64,000 nt of DNA from Gerris lacustris (GCA_951217055.1 OX578286.1:13541050-13605049); one strand, 5' to 3'; positions 35,445 to 47,310 are shown, counted from the stretch's first letter. A program made the numbers and translations. The notes: generated by a model not told the origin, from the letters alone.

Positions 35445-35770
35445 CCTAGCCAGAATGCGGTTGGCTCGTAGTCGGTAGTCCAGGAAGCGCCGAGCGAAGG
35501 AAGTCGATTAGCGTGTATTTAAACGGCCCCGGGAGTCAAGCGAGCGGAAAATATCAGGAGTCCTCTGACGGGGTTAATGCGCTGCATCTGCCGTCAAGAC
35601 TCGGTCGAGTGTCTGGCCTAAACAGACCGACTCTAAGTCTCCTTTCACGGCGAATGATTTCAAGAGCTCAGACGGTGTTTTGAGATTCATTCAAAGTAGA
35701 GAGCACGTCATTTCCTATCGGATCATGTCGAGAGTCGGTTTAAAATACCATGACGTCATGGTTTATACTC
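35445..35770. promoter_or_regulatory. GC-rich island with CRE-like sites
   Basis: This is the least AT-rich non-repetitive stretch around here ('cggccccgggagtcaagcga', 'ctgccgtcaagactcggtcg'). It contains a perfect 14-bp palindrome, CCATGACGTCATGG, at about 35748-35761, whose core TGACGTCA is the consensus CREB/ATF site. Half-sites 'acgtcat' occur at about 35707 and 35880. The 'tgtatttaaacggccc' at about 35513 could be a TATA-like element. No transcript is identifiable, so regulatory activity is inference. Confidence 0.3.
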
Positions 35771-36092
35771 TTTTGAGTTTCAATTGCATTGCTTGAATTT
35801 GAATAAGGCTTTGAGATAATTAGATGTAGGAATGTGTAGTTGGAATAACGATGCAAGAGTTTGATTTCTGTGAAACATTACGTCATGAAGGAAGGAGATA
35901 TTTTGGTTGACTATTTAAGATGCTGGAAGCAGGCTCTAAAAGAGCTTCAATGGGGCCCGGGCCAAACAAAATTTCGCAGGCTCTATACTCTTCTGTTTCA
36001 CGAGCACAAGGCAATTCCTAATAAGTTCCAGAAGCATCTTCCTTTTTTTATAAACGAGAAGTGTAGTCACTAGATAAGGAATAAAGACGCCT

Positions 36093-36372
36093 CTACAGAG
36101 GTAGTTAGAGCTAACCACCGGAGAGGTAATTAGAGCTAACCACCAGAGAGATAGTTACAGCTAACCACCGGAGAGGGGGTTAAAGCTAACCACTGGAGAG
36201 GAGGTCAAAGCTAACCACCGGAGAGGTAGTTAAAGCTAACCACTGGAGAGGAGGTCAAAGCTAACCACCGGAGAGGTAGTTAAAGCTAACCACTGGAGAG
36301 GAGGTCAAAGCTAACCACCGGAGAGGAGGTTAAATCTAACCACCGGAGAGGTGATTGGAGCTAACCACTTCT
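36093..36372. repeat. 25-bp tandem repeat with 50-bp higher-order unit
   Basis: The core unit 'gctaaccaccggagaggtag' recurs every 25 bp about 11 times. In the middle it alternates between 'ccaccggagaggtagttaaa' and 'ccactggagaggaggtcaaa', giving a 50-bp dimer repeated three times. Single-unit variants lie at the edges. Confidence 0.9.
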
Positions 36373-36374
36373 AT

Positions 36375-37140
36375 AACTTTAGTTCATAAAGCCGGAATTT
36401 AGTCACAAATGGTCATCTTCAGAGTTGGTCAGACAACTGGAAAAAAAGGTATAACTTAAAGAAGGAGTTATAATGTAAATGCACAAGTCAGAGCTCCATA
36501 GACTGGATATATCCAAAGTTATTTTGAGTTTTTAGATCTTGCGTAAAAATGGCGCTATGAGATAGCAAAGAATAAAAAAGATGTCTTTCTACGAAAGTAA
36601 GTTTATCAGTTTTTAACCTCAGTCAACATTTCATTTTCAGTACCAGTAACGACGAGAAGAAATGTGAAATAGAAATCAATATAGAAATTGAGGCAAAGGT
36701 TTAAATTTGGTGCTAAATAGTATTTTTTTATGTTTGGCATTGTAACTTCTTGATGCTTGAAAATGAACTTATCGAACGCTCATAATGTTGTAAGATGGTA
36801 CCTACGACCACCATCTTGGAAAATAGTTTAATTTTTTTCTGTTTTTTTTTCGAAAATAATAATTTGAAAATATAAGGTTTGCCAAGGAAGCGAACAATTC
36901 TATCCACAATTAAAGATCATACACTAATTGTCTAAAATAAAGGTCTTCATATTTTTCATGATTACTCCAATGGTTTTTGAGATATTTTAAGCCGCAACTT
37001 ATATATGAGACAAGGTCCACCTCTGAGAGAAGGGTTTAGTTTTCAGGTGTATACCCATAATATTTGCCGACACTAAGGGTCAACCAAAGTACAGCCTGGT
37101 GCTAATATTTAATGATTTGGAAATGACAGCTTTTATTGTT
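36375..37140. other. Unannotated stretch
   Basis: No gene is seen. 36700-37110 has several TE-like phrases ('ggtttttgagatattttaag') but no family defined here. Confidence 0.4.
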
Positions 37141-37146
37141 CGTGGA

Positions 37147-37385
37147 TTTCAGTAATAAAAGTATCAATTAAGCAATATTTAATGAGCACAGACGGTTGAA
37201 ATTAATACGGGACAATCTGTGGGCTTCTTTCGACAAAGTATCCAAACTTCTTAAAAATCGGATGAGTACTTTTTAAGACATAGATGGTTATAACGAAATA
37301 TCCGTAACCTCCACAAAAATGTTAATGGAAAGACCGACAAATAGACACGTAACCAAACATGTTCCCCGAGGCCTGAAAAAAAAAA
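37147..37385 (+). mobile_element. Family B fragment
   Basis: It runs from 'aaaagtatcaattaagcaat' through 'gcacagacggttgaaattaa' and 'tcggatgagtacttttta' to 'gttccccgaggcctgaa'. It is internally deleted and followed by A-runs. Confidence 0.6.
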
Positions 37386-37431
37386 AAATAAGAGGAGAGA
37401 CAAAAAAAATCGTTCTTTTAAAAAAAAAAAA

Positions 37432-37967
37432 AAATCTATCCAAGAAGACTTAGACAAACTTTCTCTAATAAGAGTTCATAATTACTTAGCCCAGTGTTTT
37501 CCCTTTATTAGGTTTGTCGGCACATTTAATTATTATTGAACGTTTTATCAAAATGTGTCATAAAAATAATTTCTCCTTGGCGGGGAATCGAACTCGGCCT
37601 CTATCCGTCCGCGTATTATAAAGCTATTTTCTCATATTTGTATTTAAATGGACTACATTTTAGAATTATTTAACCAAAATCGTTGGAACTGTTTTCGATA
37701 AGTATTTTTTTTCACGTTTTTAAAAAGTTTTATGAAGAGTAGCGCTCCCAAATAGGGAGCTTAAATTCATTTCTAGTTTTGCCTCGGGGTATGATTTTTC
37801 TGAACATGTTAGCATATATTTCATCAAAATCGGCCCATTATTTTAGGCTCCACGAGTCTGCACACTTAGACGACAGACAGACTTTTTTGGATTCTCGAGA
37901 CCTCCAAATCTCAAAATCGAATTTTCGCGCCATCGCAATACTTCCTCTTTATATGAGAAAGTAAAAA
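37432..37967 (+). mobile_element. Family A element, nearly full length
   Basis: The start is slightly altered ('agacttagacaaactttctc'). It carries the tRNA-like block 'ggcggggaatcgaactcggc' and the terminal 'tatatgagaaagtaaaa'. The TIR-like ends (aaactttctc / gagaaagta) are both present. It lacks the 'actagatttttcccgggaaa' stretch. Confidence 0.75.
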
Positions 37968-38637
37968 ACTATATATATATATCGCAATGCTTACTTTTTG
38001 GTAAGCTCGGAAGCAAAAATTAAATCATTGGTTATAGTCAATGAACTGACCCATCACCATTTATGATTATTATTGACCATTTTAAATTTCTTCGTCATTA
38101 TCCCCTTCTCCTTTAAAACTTGAACAGTATTTTAAAAATTATTAAATTAATGTACAATGATAATTTAATTTTCTTTAAATAATATCTAATATTGTGATTA
38201 TCATTATTTTATTTTTAAACCGTAGAAAACCCTTAAAAAAACGACCATAGCATTTAGAAAACTTAAAATTGCATGAAATTTAAAATAATTAATATGATTT
38301 TTGTGATGGGGATGCCTTCCCCTCTAGAGGTTTAATTCGTATAGTGGTCTGGAGCTGGCAGTGGTGATGGTTTAATTTAGCGTATATTTTGTCTCGGTTG
38401 GTGAAACTGCAAGGCTGTGGGTATTCGAGAGCGAATGTTTATATAAAATAGGAGAACTTCGTGGTTGTCATCTTCAGCATTCTCGTTTTAGATAATTACT
38501 TTACCGTTTTCTATTATTAATATAAATTAACACTTCATAGATTTCATTCCGCTATCACTTCCTTCCTCCTCATAAACTGTGATTATAGTCCAATATCTAG
38601 AAAATGTGATGGCGAAATCGTGAGCTAATCAAATGTA

Positions 38638-39265
38638 AAAAACCGAGTACACAAAAACGGAAAGGCTAGTCAGTCAGTGTAGCCTGAATATAGTCTGTCT
38701 GAAAAACCGGCCGCCTGAACAGTCTCAACTGTCTAACCGAACGGGAATATAAAAACTGTACTAAACGGAAAATACAAAGCAGAGTACACAAGAAACGGAA
38801 AGGCCAGTGAGTAAGTGTAGTCTGAATAGTCTGTCTGAAAAACCGGCCCTCTGAACAGTCTCAAAACTGTCAAACCAAACGGGAATATAAAAACTGTACT
38901 AAACGGAATATACAAAGCCGAGTACACAAGAAACGGAATGGCCTGTCAATCAGTTCAGTCTGAATAGTCTGTTTGAAAAACCGGCCCCTGAACAGTCTCA
39001 AAACTGTCAAACCAAACGGGAATATAAAAACTGTACTAAACGGAATATACAAAGCCGAGTACACAAGAAACGGAATGGCCTGTCAATCAGTTCAGTCTGA
39101 AAAACCGGCCCCCTGAAGTCTCAAAACTGTCTAACCAAACGGGAATATAAAAACTGTACACGAGAAACGGAATGGCCTGTCAATCAGTTTAGTCTGAATA
39201 GTCTGTCAGAAAAACCAGACGCCTGAACAGTCTCAACTGTCAAAACGAACGGGAATATACGAATA
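38638..39265. repeat. About 137-bp tandem repeat, 4-5 copies
   Basis: Units contain 'cgagtacacaagaaacggaa', 'gtctgaatagtctgtctgaa', 'aaaccggccccctgaacagt' and 'aacgggaatataaaaactgt'. Unit starts near 38643, 38779, 38917 and 39056; the last copy is shortened. Minus frames at 38733-38927 and 38870-39064 are products of the repetition. Confidence 0.88.
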
Positions 39266-39299
39266 TACAAACGCTAAAACATAAACAGTGCAAGGCAAA

Positions 39300-40555
39300 T
39301 AAAAGAAGGACTTAATATTGTGACTTTGTGTAGTCAATTCGATATGGAGTTCTTATCAAATAAACAATAGTTGAATCGTATGTAATGTTGATAATATAAT
39401 TGTTATTGTTATAATAATATATAATGTTAGTAAAAAAAAAATAGTTCCGAATTTATTTACTTCACATAAATGACAACCATCTAGAGAGCTGATCTTAAAC
39501 CTATAAAAGGACAAATATTTCTACAACGGATATTGCCAACACCAAATGTAAAGCGTGCCATCGATATATTTGAAATAATATAAATAATATAATCGAAAAA
39601 TAATATAATCGATATTTCCTTTTTTGCTGTCATTCAATGTTTATCTATCACAAATTTGAGACCCGTCAAAATGAAGATTGCGTAAATATGGGTCATGTCA
39701 AAACAAATAAAATAACATTTCGTACAGCAAAATTTGCTGAAAACCAATTTAATTCTGCTGAAAGATGGCTAAAAATATTAAAATAATGCATTGTCATCGT
39801 GTTCTGAGCTATGCTAAAAGTTTCAAATGTCTAGCTATTCGGGAAGTTAGTTAGAAATCGATTGCCAGATTTGTACCGGACAAACAAACAAGAAAGCAAG
39901 CTAAAACGTAGTAAAATATATCAAAAACGATTGTGCGTGAAGTCTCACGTAAAAAGGGTTTCGTTGGTATTATGAACATTAATTTATTAATAAGAAGAGG
40001 AACTGTCGATACAAAAAAATGCTCAATGAACATGAAAAAAAAATGATTTTCCTAGGAACAATTAATTAAATTATATAGATGCATTTCTTTTTTCTTCTGT
40101 GGCTCAGCATGAATTCCTCATTTTGGATATATTTTTTATATTTTACTAATGTAATAATCAAAATATCTCAAACTATAACATATATTTATAAGAACAATAG
40201 AAACATAAATAAATGTACTTTTAGACTGTAATACTTGGTTGGATTGAAAGTTTGCGAGAAAGATAAATATAAACAATAAGTTTTTTTTTTTTTTTTTTTT
40301 TGTTTTTTTTCATATTTGAAAAGACATTATTTTATTAAATAATGCACTAAAACTTATATTATAGTAATATATATTTATAAGGTATGGAATTGTCATCTAT
40401 GTACAGTTACAGTTGAATTTATTTTTGTCAAGTAATCTATTAAATAAACAGGACATTCACTTAAATAACCCGAGATTTGGGAAATTCTGAAAACTGATTA
40501 TTATTTCATCCCATTTTCTTCAATATATACGAGTATATAAAATATTACTAGGAAA
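39300..40555. other. Unannotated AT-rich stretch
   Basis: No repeat family or gene is identified. A T-run lies at 40280-40301. Confidence 0.4.
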
Positions 40556-40877
40556 GTGTTATGTATATGGCAATAACTGGTTTATATTTGTTCAAAAAGA
40601 TAATGTAATAACGTTAAAAGAAGTCCGTTCGATTTTTTCTTATAGGTAGTTTGTGCGAAGAATAAAATATTCCTATTTTTTTTCTTTTTTTAAAAAATAA
40701 AAAATATATTATAACGATATTTTTTCTTTACAATTTTCTCTGTAAAATATGTAGATGGAGAAAGTAGAAAACCAAAAAAAAAGTAATAGAGAAAAAAATA
40801 TTAAATTGGGTTTATCTGACGAAGAAGAAGTAAAAGGATATGGAAGAATATCCCAGGGCATGAACGACTTAAGATAG

Positions 40878-41222
40878 GAATAAAGAATATTGCCAAAAAA
40901 AGAAGACGAAATTGTATTTCTACGGAAAAACTGCTCAGTTTTCAGTGATTTGAGACGATTTCTCAACGCTCTAAGGAATAAGACTGTCTTGCTTCTAAAT
41001 TGTGATTAATAATATAAATTCATAGATTAAAATATAGATTTATAAGAGAGGAATAAAGAATATTGCCAGAAAAAGAAGACAAAATTGTATTTCTACGGAG
41101 AAACTGCTCAGATTTTCTGACTTTGAGACGATTTCTCAACGCTTTAAGCATAGACTGTCTTGCTTCTAAATTGAGATTAATAATATAAATTCATAGATCA
41201 AAGTATAGATATATAAGAGAGA
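40878..41222. repeat. 172-bp tandem duplication
   Basis: 'gaataaagaatattgccaaa' starts at 40878 and again at 41048. Both copies contain 'ttgtatttctacgga', 'gagacgatttctcaacgct' and 'gactgtcttgcttctaaatt', with about 10% differences. The block may lie within the LTR of the gypsy-like remnant that follows. Confidence 0.88.
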
Positions 41223-41515
41223 GAGACTGCTATGAACTTTGATTCATAAACATATTATCATTTTCTATATTTTGTAATCCCCCTTTCCTTCGTATATATT
41301 GTCAGTCGCTTACGACTCTTTCACGAGTAAACGTTGTATTTTAAAGTAAATGTACTTTTATTTGAGTGCATCACAATTGGGCGACGAGAATAGATAGTTC
41401 TTTTTAAAGTTTAATGGATTTAAACGACGCTAAAGTACCGTGGATTTGTTCTTTAATACGGTTATATTTATTTGTTCTTCTAACGCAATTAATTGAATGT
41501 AATATTCTGGCAACA

Positions 41516-42110
41516 AAATCGGTACGAGACAACTCAGACAAACTTTCTCATATACGCGATCATAATTATTTAGTCCAGTCATTTATTGATTGTTACTACT
41601 GAACATTTTATCAAAATATATCATAAAAATAACTTCTCCTCGGCGGGGAATCGAACCCAGCCTCTCTCCGTCCGCGTTTAAAGCAATTTTCTCAGAAACT
41701 AGATTTTTCCCGGGAAATCGGCTTATATCATTAGATTCGTATTTAAATGGACTACATTTTAGTATTTTTTTAATCAAAACATCGGAACCCTTTTGGAGAA
41801 ATAATTTTCTTCATGTTATTTCAGAGTTTTTAGAGGGTAGCACACCAATTAAAAAAAAAAAAAAAATAAATTAAAAAAAAAAAAAAATCATTTTTCGATT
41901 TCGCCTCGGGGTATGAGTTTTCTGAATATGTATGCCAAATTTCGTCAAAATCGGCCCAGTGGTTTAGGCTCCAGGCGTCTGCACATACAGACGACAGACA
42001 CACTTTTTAAAGACCACTTTTTTGGACTCAGGAGACTTCAAAAAGCGTAAATCTATCAAAATCTAATTTTCGCGCCATCACAATACTTTCTCTTTATATG
42101 ATAAAGTAAA
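41516..42110 (+). mobile_element. Family A element, full length (reference copy)
   Basis: Landmarks in order: 'aatcggtacgagacaactca'; 'aaactttctcatatacg' (left TIR-like end); 'ggcggggaatcgaacccagc', whose reverse complement is a tRNA-like T-arm with B box GGTTCGATTCC; 'tcagaaactagatttttccc'; 'atcggcttatatcattagat'; 'ttcgcctcggggtatga'; 'tatgccaaatttcgtcaaaa'; 'ttaggctccaggcgtctgca'; 'ttcgcgccatcacaatactt'; and 'tctttatatgataaagtaaa' (right TIR-like end). About 600 bp and non-coding. Every copy I found in this window has this same orientation. Confidence 0.8.
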
Positions 42111-42269
42111 AAAGGAATGTCCATGAATTGCAATCAATATTTTTGGATTTTGCTAGTGACAACACAGAAAGTTATAATACATTGAAACAGTCTTATATTG
42201 CTAAATTCTTTGAAGAGCGAGAATGCTGATCAAAAAATTTAAAACCTGAAATTAAAAATCGTAAGAACA

Positions 42270-42515
42270 GTAAAGTGAATACGGATGTAAGTACGAGCAG
42301 CAATCAAGGCAGCAAAGGATATTAAACAAACAACAGTGAAGTGAATACGGACGTAAGTACGGCAATCAAGGCAGCAAAGGATATTGAACAACAACAGTGA
42401 AGTGAATTAGGACGTAAGTACGAGCAGCAATCAAGGCAGCAAAGGATATTGAACGAACAACAGTGAAGTGAATACGGACGTAAGTACGAGCAGCAATCAA
42501 GGCAGCAAAGGAAAA
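42270..42515. repeat. 62-67-bp tandem repeat, 4 copies
   Basis: Units read 'gtgaagtgaatacggacgta', 'agtacgagcagcaatcaagg' and 'cagcaaaggatattgaac', starting near 42274, 42336, 42397 and 42463. On the plus strand they extend a serine/asparagine-rich reading frame of the gag remnant. Unit lengths are not all multiples of three. Confidence 0.85.
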
Positions 42516-42751
42516 TTACGATAAAGGTAATTACGACTAAAATTGAAATATACAAACGTAAAATGTCACCTGATAATAATGTACTTGTAGAATTTAATTT
42601 ACATCAGGATGATTGCGGGAAACTTTCATTGAACGGTTAGGCCTTGGTTATTGATACGAGCGGCAGGTGCCATAACCATGCCGTTTACGTTTAGATTGAG
42701 TACAATGGAAGTAGAAGACGGCCGGCATGACGATAAAGTACGAGCGTCTAA

Positions 42752-43425
42752 GGGCCTCATTCACACTAGAGATTCCGGAATGCGATTCACGAATCGAAGA
42801 TTCTAATGATACCAGGCGGCCTATGTATTTTGCTTATCTCCATTCAGACTACGATTCCGGTATGCGATTCGTATGAGATTCTCAAATCGAGTATCCCGTC
42901 CCTGTGAGCCGCCTCGATTCTTTTTAGAATTCTTCTTGGAAAGCGGCTCATGATACATTGCGCTATATGGGCATTCAGAGCTAGGCGATTCTGAATCGCA
43001 TTCTGATTCAATCCTCTTTCTATTTATTTTCTTTAAAAAAAAATATATATTTTAATTATAAATTCATAATAATTACTGTAATATCATTAATTATAATATT
43101 TTATTATAAATCATTTTATTTACGTTGCATAAAATATTTTAATTATATAAATATATTAATAAATCAATGTAATATATTATTTAATATATTTTTTTTTTCA
43201 ATTATTTTATTTACTTTAAATAAAATAGGTTAATTATGAATATAATAATAAATATAATATAATTTATTATTCAAAAATTAATTACATATATATGTTAGTG
43301 TATAATAAAAGTGGGATCAAAGCTAGGAAAAGTGGGGGGAAGAAGCCGCCGAGATACTGAATCTTGATATTTTTTTTTAATCTCATACACGAATCGCATT
43401 CCGGAATCCCAGTGTGAATGAGCCC
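42752..43425. mobile_element. Harbinger-like MITE, copy 1
   Basis: Terminal inverted repeats are 'gggcctcattcacactagag' followed by 'attccggaatgcgattc', and the mirrored 'gaatcgcattccggaatccc' then 'agtgtgaatgagccc'. It is flanked by TAA at 42749-42751 and 43426-43428, matching the 3-bp TWA duplication of PIF/Harbinger elements. Internal 'tgagccgcc...gcggctca' forms another stem. The core is AT-rich and non-coding. Confidence 0.75.
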
Positions 43426-43428
43426 TAA

Positions 43429-44095
43429 GGCCTCATTCACACTAGAGATTCCGGAATGCGATTCTCGAATCCAAGATTTTAATGATACCATGTGGCCTAT
43501 GTATTTTGCTTATGTCCATTCAGTCTACGATTCCGGTATGCGATTCGTATGAGATTCTCAAATCGAGTATCCCGTCCCCGTGAGCCGCCTCGATTCTTTT
43601 TAGAATTCTTCTTAGAAAGCGGCTCATGATACATTGCGCTATGTGGGCCCATTCAGACTAGGCGATTCCGAATCGCATTCCGCTTCAATCCTCTTGAAAT
43701 TTATTTTCTTTAAATAAGATATTTTAATTATAAATTCATTATAATTACTGTAATATCATTAATTATAATATTTTATTATAAATAATTTTATTTACGTTGT
43801 ATAAAATATTTGAATTATATAAATATATTAATAAATCAATGTAATATATTATTTAATAATATATTTTTATTTTTTTTCAATCGTTTTAAATACGTTAAAT
43901 GAAATAGGTTAATTATGAATATAATATAATTAATAATTTAAAAATTAAATACATATATATATATGTTAGTGTATAATTAAAGTGGGATCAAACTAGGAAA
44001 AGCGGGGGGGAAGAAGCCGCCGAGATACTGAATCTTGATACTTTTTTGAATCTCATACACGAATCGCATTCCGGAATCCTAGTGTGAATGAGCCC
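43429..44095. mobile_element. Harbinger-like MITE, copy 2
   Basis: It abuts copy 1, sharing the TAA at 43426-43428, and is in the same orientation. The right flank is TTA (44096-44098), so the 3-bp duplication is not an exact TAA pair. The first G of the terminus is missing. It is about 90% similar to copy 1 by eye. Confidence 0.75.
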
Positions 44096-44099
44096 TTAG

Positions 44100-45165
44100 C
44101 AAAAAATATTGGTGTTTTCCCCTTACCGCTCACCAATGAGCTTAGAAATTAATGGACACTCACCGCTCAGATATGTTTAATCAACAACAAAACATGTTGC
44201 TACTTATTTTAATGTTTGTCATAATAAAATGCTGTTTTTCTCGAAAAACGATTCACGTAACAGCTTTTGAACAGCCTCATAGAAATTAGGGACAAAAAAA
44301 ATCTCACGCAAAACTAAAAACTCCGCCATTGGCAAATGAAAAAAAAATTGAATTAGGCCTTAAAAAGTATCTAATATAATCATAAGATGGGTTCAAAAGG
44401 TGAGTTTTGATTTAATACTGTTCCTAAAAAAAACTTTTTTGACGCCCTGCATCTCATAAACGGTGCGTTTGCGGACCATTTTATCAATAAATTTCATATT
44501 TGTAATAATATATGATAATGGTATAAATTGATTTAAAATTATAAATTTTTCATAGTTTTTTTATTAAATATATATACTAATAATATTATATGTATACTAC
44601 GAACTTAAAAAAAAAAAAAAAAAAAAAAAAATGAAATACAAGAAAAAAAATGAAATACAAGAAAAAAAAACCTATTGTTTGCTCGAAAAAATAGTTTTCC
44701 TTTATATTACTTAGTATACTTTATTTATGAAAAAATATAAAATAAAAAACGAAGTGAAAAAACTGACTTATTTTTCCGCTTGGTGAAATTTTCAACATTA
44801 ATAAATAGTTGAATAGTTTCATATGCAAATGGACACAAAAAAAAGTCCAAAACCCGAATTTATTTTCTCAAAAAACTTTTAGTTTATTCAAAGAGACCAG
44901 TGCGGACGTGACTTTAGGGTATACATTTTTTCCATCTCAATACTTCTATCTTTTCAAGTAAATAATGCAGACGAATATAAATAAATAAAACTTTGGCCAA
45001 TTTTAGTGACATAGCTTTTTTGCGTGCTATCATTGGACGAATGGTCGCATATAAGTATAAAATAAAGTTAAGTGAAATAGATTTTTAGAATAAGTATGTT
45101 GCTAATAACTTAGGATGTTGAATGCAAATATTACAAATTCCATCCAAGTTCTGGCATGGGCGATA
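44100..45165. other. Unannotated AT-rich stretch
   Basis: No gene is identified. There is an A-run at about 44607-44630 followed by a duplicated 'atgaaatacaagaaaaaaa'. Confidence 0.4.
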
Positions 45166-45169
45166 GAAT

Positions 45170-46900
45170 CTTGATGAAGAAGGGTGTTTTAGGAAGAGGT
45201 GGCGGAAGCTATAAGAGAATTAAAGACCAATAAAGCATTAGGGGAAGATGGAATCATGGCAGAGAAGATGAAGTGAGGTGGAGGCAAACTATGGAATAGA
45301 ATCAATGGGATTATTCAGTGGGTATAGAGGACGCATAGAATGAACATAGATCGGAGCAGCGCATTGAAGGTACCCTGTATAAGAAGGAGGCGGAAGCTAT
45401 AAGAGAATTAAAGACCAATAAATCATCAGGGGAAAATGGAATCATGGCAGAGAAGATGAAGTGAGGTGGAGGCAAACTATGGAATAGAATCAATGGGATT
45501 ATTCAGTGGGTATGGAGGACGCAAAGAATGAACATAGATTGGAGCAGCGCATTGAAGGTACCCTGTATAAGAGAATTAAAGACCAGTAAAGCACAAGGGG
45601 AAGATGGAATCATGGCAGAAATGATGAAGTGAGATGGAGATGAACTATGGAATCGAATCCATGGGATAATTTTGTGAGTATGGATGATTCAAAGAATGCA
45701 CTTAGATTGAAGCAGCGCATTGATACCCTGCATAAAATGGCGGCGGAACCTATAAAAGATTGAAAGACCAATAAAACCTCAGGGGAAGATGGAATCATGA
45801 CAGAAATGTTGAAGTCAGCTGTAGATGAACTATGAATACAAGCCATGGGATTATTCAGTGAGTATGGAGGACGCAAAGAATGCACTTAGATTAAAGCAGC
45901 GCATTGATAACCTGCATAAAATGGCGGTGGAACCTACAAGAGAATTAAAAACCAATAAAGCCTCAGGGGAAGATGGAATCATGGCAGAAATGTTGAAGTG
46001 AGGTGGAGATAAACTATGGACTAGAATCCACGGGATTATTCAGTGGGTGTGGAGGACGCAAAGAATGCACTTAGATTGGAGCACCGCATTGATAGTATCT
46101 CTGCATAAAATGGATGATAAAGAACAATGAAAAAATTATAGAAGCATTTCCCTGTTAAATATCAACTACAAGGTAATAAGTGTCCACAAAGGTATAATAG
46201 TGAGGACGTTGCAGCCTTATGTGAACGAAGCTTTCGTAGATTACCAATGCAGTTTTTGGAGAAATTGTTCCACAATCGACCAAATATCATCACTACCCAT
46301 ATAATAATGAAAAAATGTCATGAATACGACATCACTCTAAATCAATTGTTTATAGACTTAGACTTTTAAACAAGCTTATGATAGAGTGGGGAAAAAGCTC
46401 TATTTCAGGTAACGACAGAAATTAACATTCCTAAGATGCTTGTCAAGTTAGAATTAGAGAATTGTCAATTAATGAGTTACCAACAAAGAAAGAGGGGGGC
46501 GGAATTTATATGAGAATTATCCATCACCTGGGGAAGATGGAATCATATAAGAAATTTTGAAGTGAGATAGAGATAAACTATGGACTAGAATCCATAGGAT
46601 TATTCAGTGGGTATGGAGGACGGAAAGAATGCACTTAGATTGGAGCAGCGCATTGATAGTACCCTGCATAAAAATAAGGCGGAAGTTGAAGCTATAAGAC
46701 AATTAAAGACCAATAAAGCACCTGGAGAAGATGGAATCATGACAAAAATTTTGAAGTGAGGTGGACATGAACTATGGAAAAGAATCCATGCGATTATTCA
46801 GTGGGTATGGAGGACGCAAAGAATGCACTTAGATTGGAGCAGCACATTGATAGTACTGCATAGAATAGTTGATAAAGATCAACGCAAAAATTCAAATATC
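45170..46900 (+). pseudogene. Non-LTR retrotransposon RT pseudogene, tandemly amplified
   Basis: Copies of one segment, with 'gaatcatggcag' at 45252, 45440, 45611, 45787, 45971, 46532 and 46733, read on the plus strand as AIRELKTNKA.GEDGIMAE, the conserved N-terminal reverse-transcriptase motif of LINEs, then KLWNRI..IIQWVWRT. After copy 5 the protein continues downstream (46145-46290) with ISLLNINYKVISV-like and LQPYVNEAF.DYQC residues, that is, RT motifs before the catalytic centre, then decays. Spacings of 171-201 bp are irregular. Six of seven copies share an internal TGA (in AAG TGA G.), so the parent was already dead or the change spread by exchange. The clade is unresolved. Confidence 0.7.
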
Positions 46901-47029
46901 ACCTATAAGGTGTCAACAAAGGTAATAATGAGGAGGTTAATTATGTATAACAAAGGTATAAAAAAAATAATAATGATAATAATAAAAAGTTATCACCATT
47001 ACTTAAGAAATAGATATTTTTTAGGAAAG

Positions 47030-47310
47030 TAACCATATGGTTAAATTGGTATTTAAAAGGGTTAACATTTAAGTAATTTTAAACAAAACCGTCTAAACCT
47101 CTTTATTTAAATTTTACTTTGGGCCTGAGCCCTCAAATTTATACTAAATCAATTTCTCAATTAGGTAGGAGGATGTGATTTTCTCTGAACAGAGAAATTT
47201 GGCACCAACTTTCATTTAACTAGGTTTAGAACTGTAGACTTATGATGACTGCCAATTGGTAAATGTTGGAGGTCGCAACCATAAAATGATTACAAACAAA
47301 CCACTATTTC
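47030..47310 (+). mobile_element. Very degenerate family A-like fragment
   Basis: 'aaaaccgtctaaacctcttt', 'gagccctcaaatttatacta' and 'gtgattttctctgaacagag' follow the family A order but with many changes. Low confidence. Confidence 0.3.

Larger units (their letters stand above)
41377..42748 (+). pseudogene. Gypsy-like LTR retrotransposon remnant (gag to protease)
   Basis: 'gcatcaca' followed by 'attgggcgacgagaatag' resembles the LTR end and primer-binding leader of insect gypsy-group elements. An ATG 40 bases later opens MDLNDAKVPW (41414). Family A (41516-42113) breaks this frame. Beyond it the same strand reads FLDFASDNTESYNTLKQSYI (about 42145-42205), then a repeated VNTDVSTSSNQGSKG block (the 4-unit array), then KLSLNG.ALVIDTSG (about 42616-42665), a possible retroviral-type aspartic protease active site. 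Stops and indels break it throughout. It ends at the MITE at 42752. The clade assignment is tentative. Confidence 0.35.

Noticed and set aside
35861..36073. 70-codon plus ORF after the CRE-like island
   Set aside because: No domain, no splice context and no repeat relation; its length is within chance for this region.
36093..36372. Possible CRISPR array
   Set aside because: Repeats are contiguous with no unique spacers, and the genome is eukaryotic. The other minisatellites fail in the same way.
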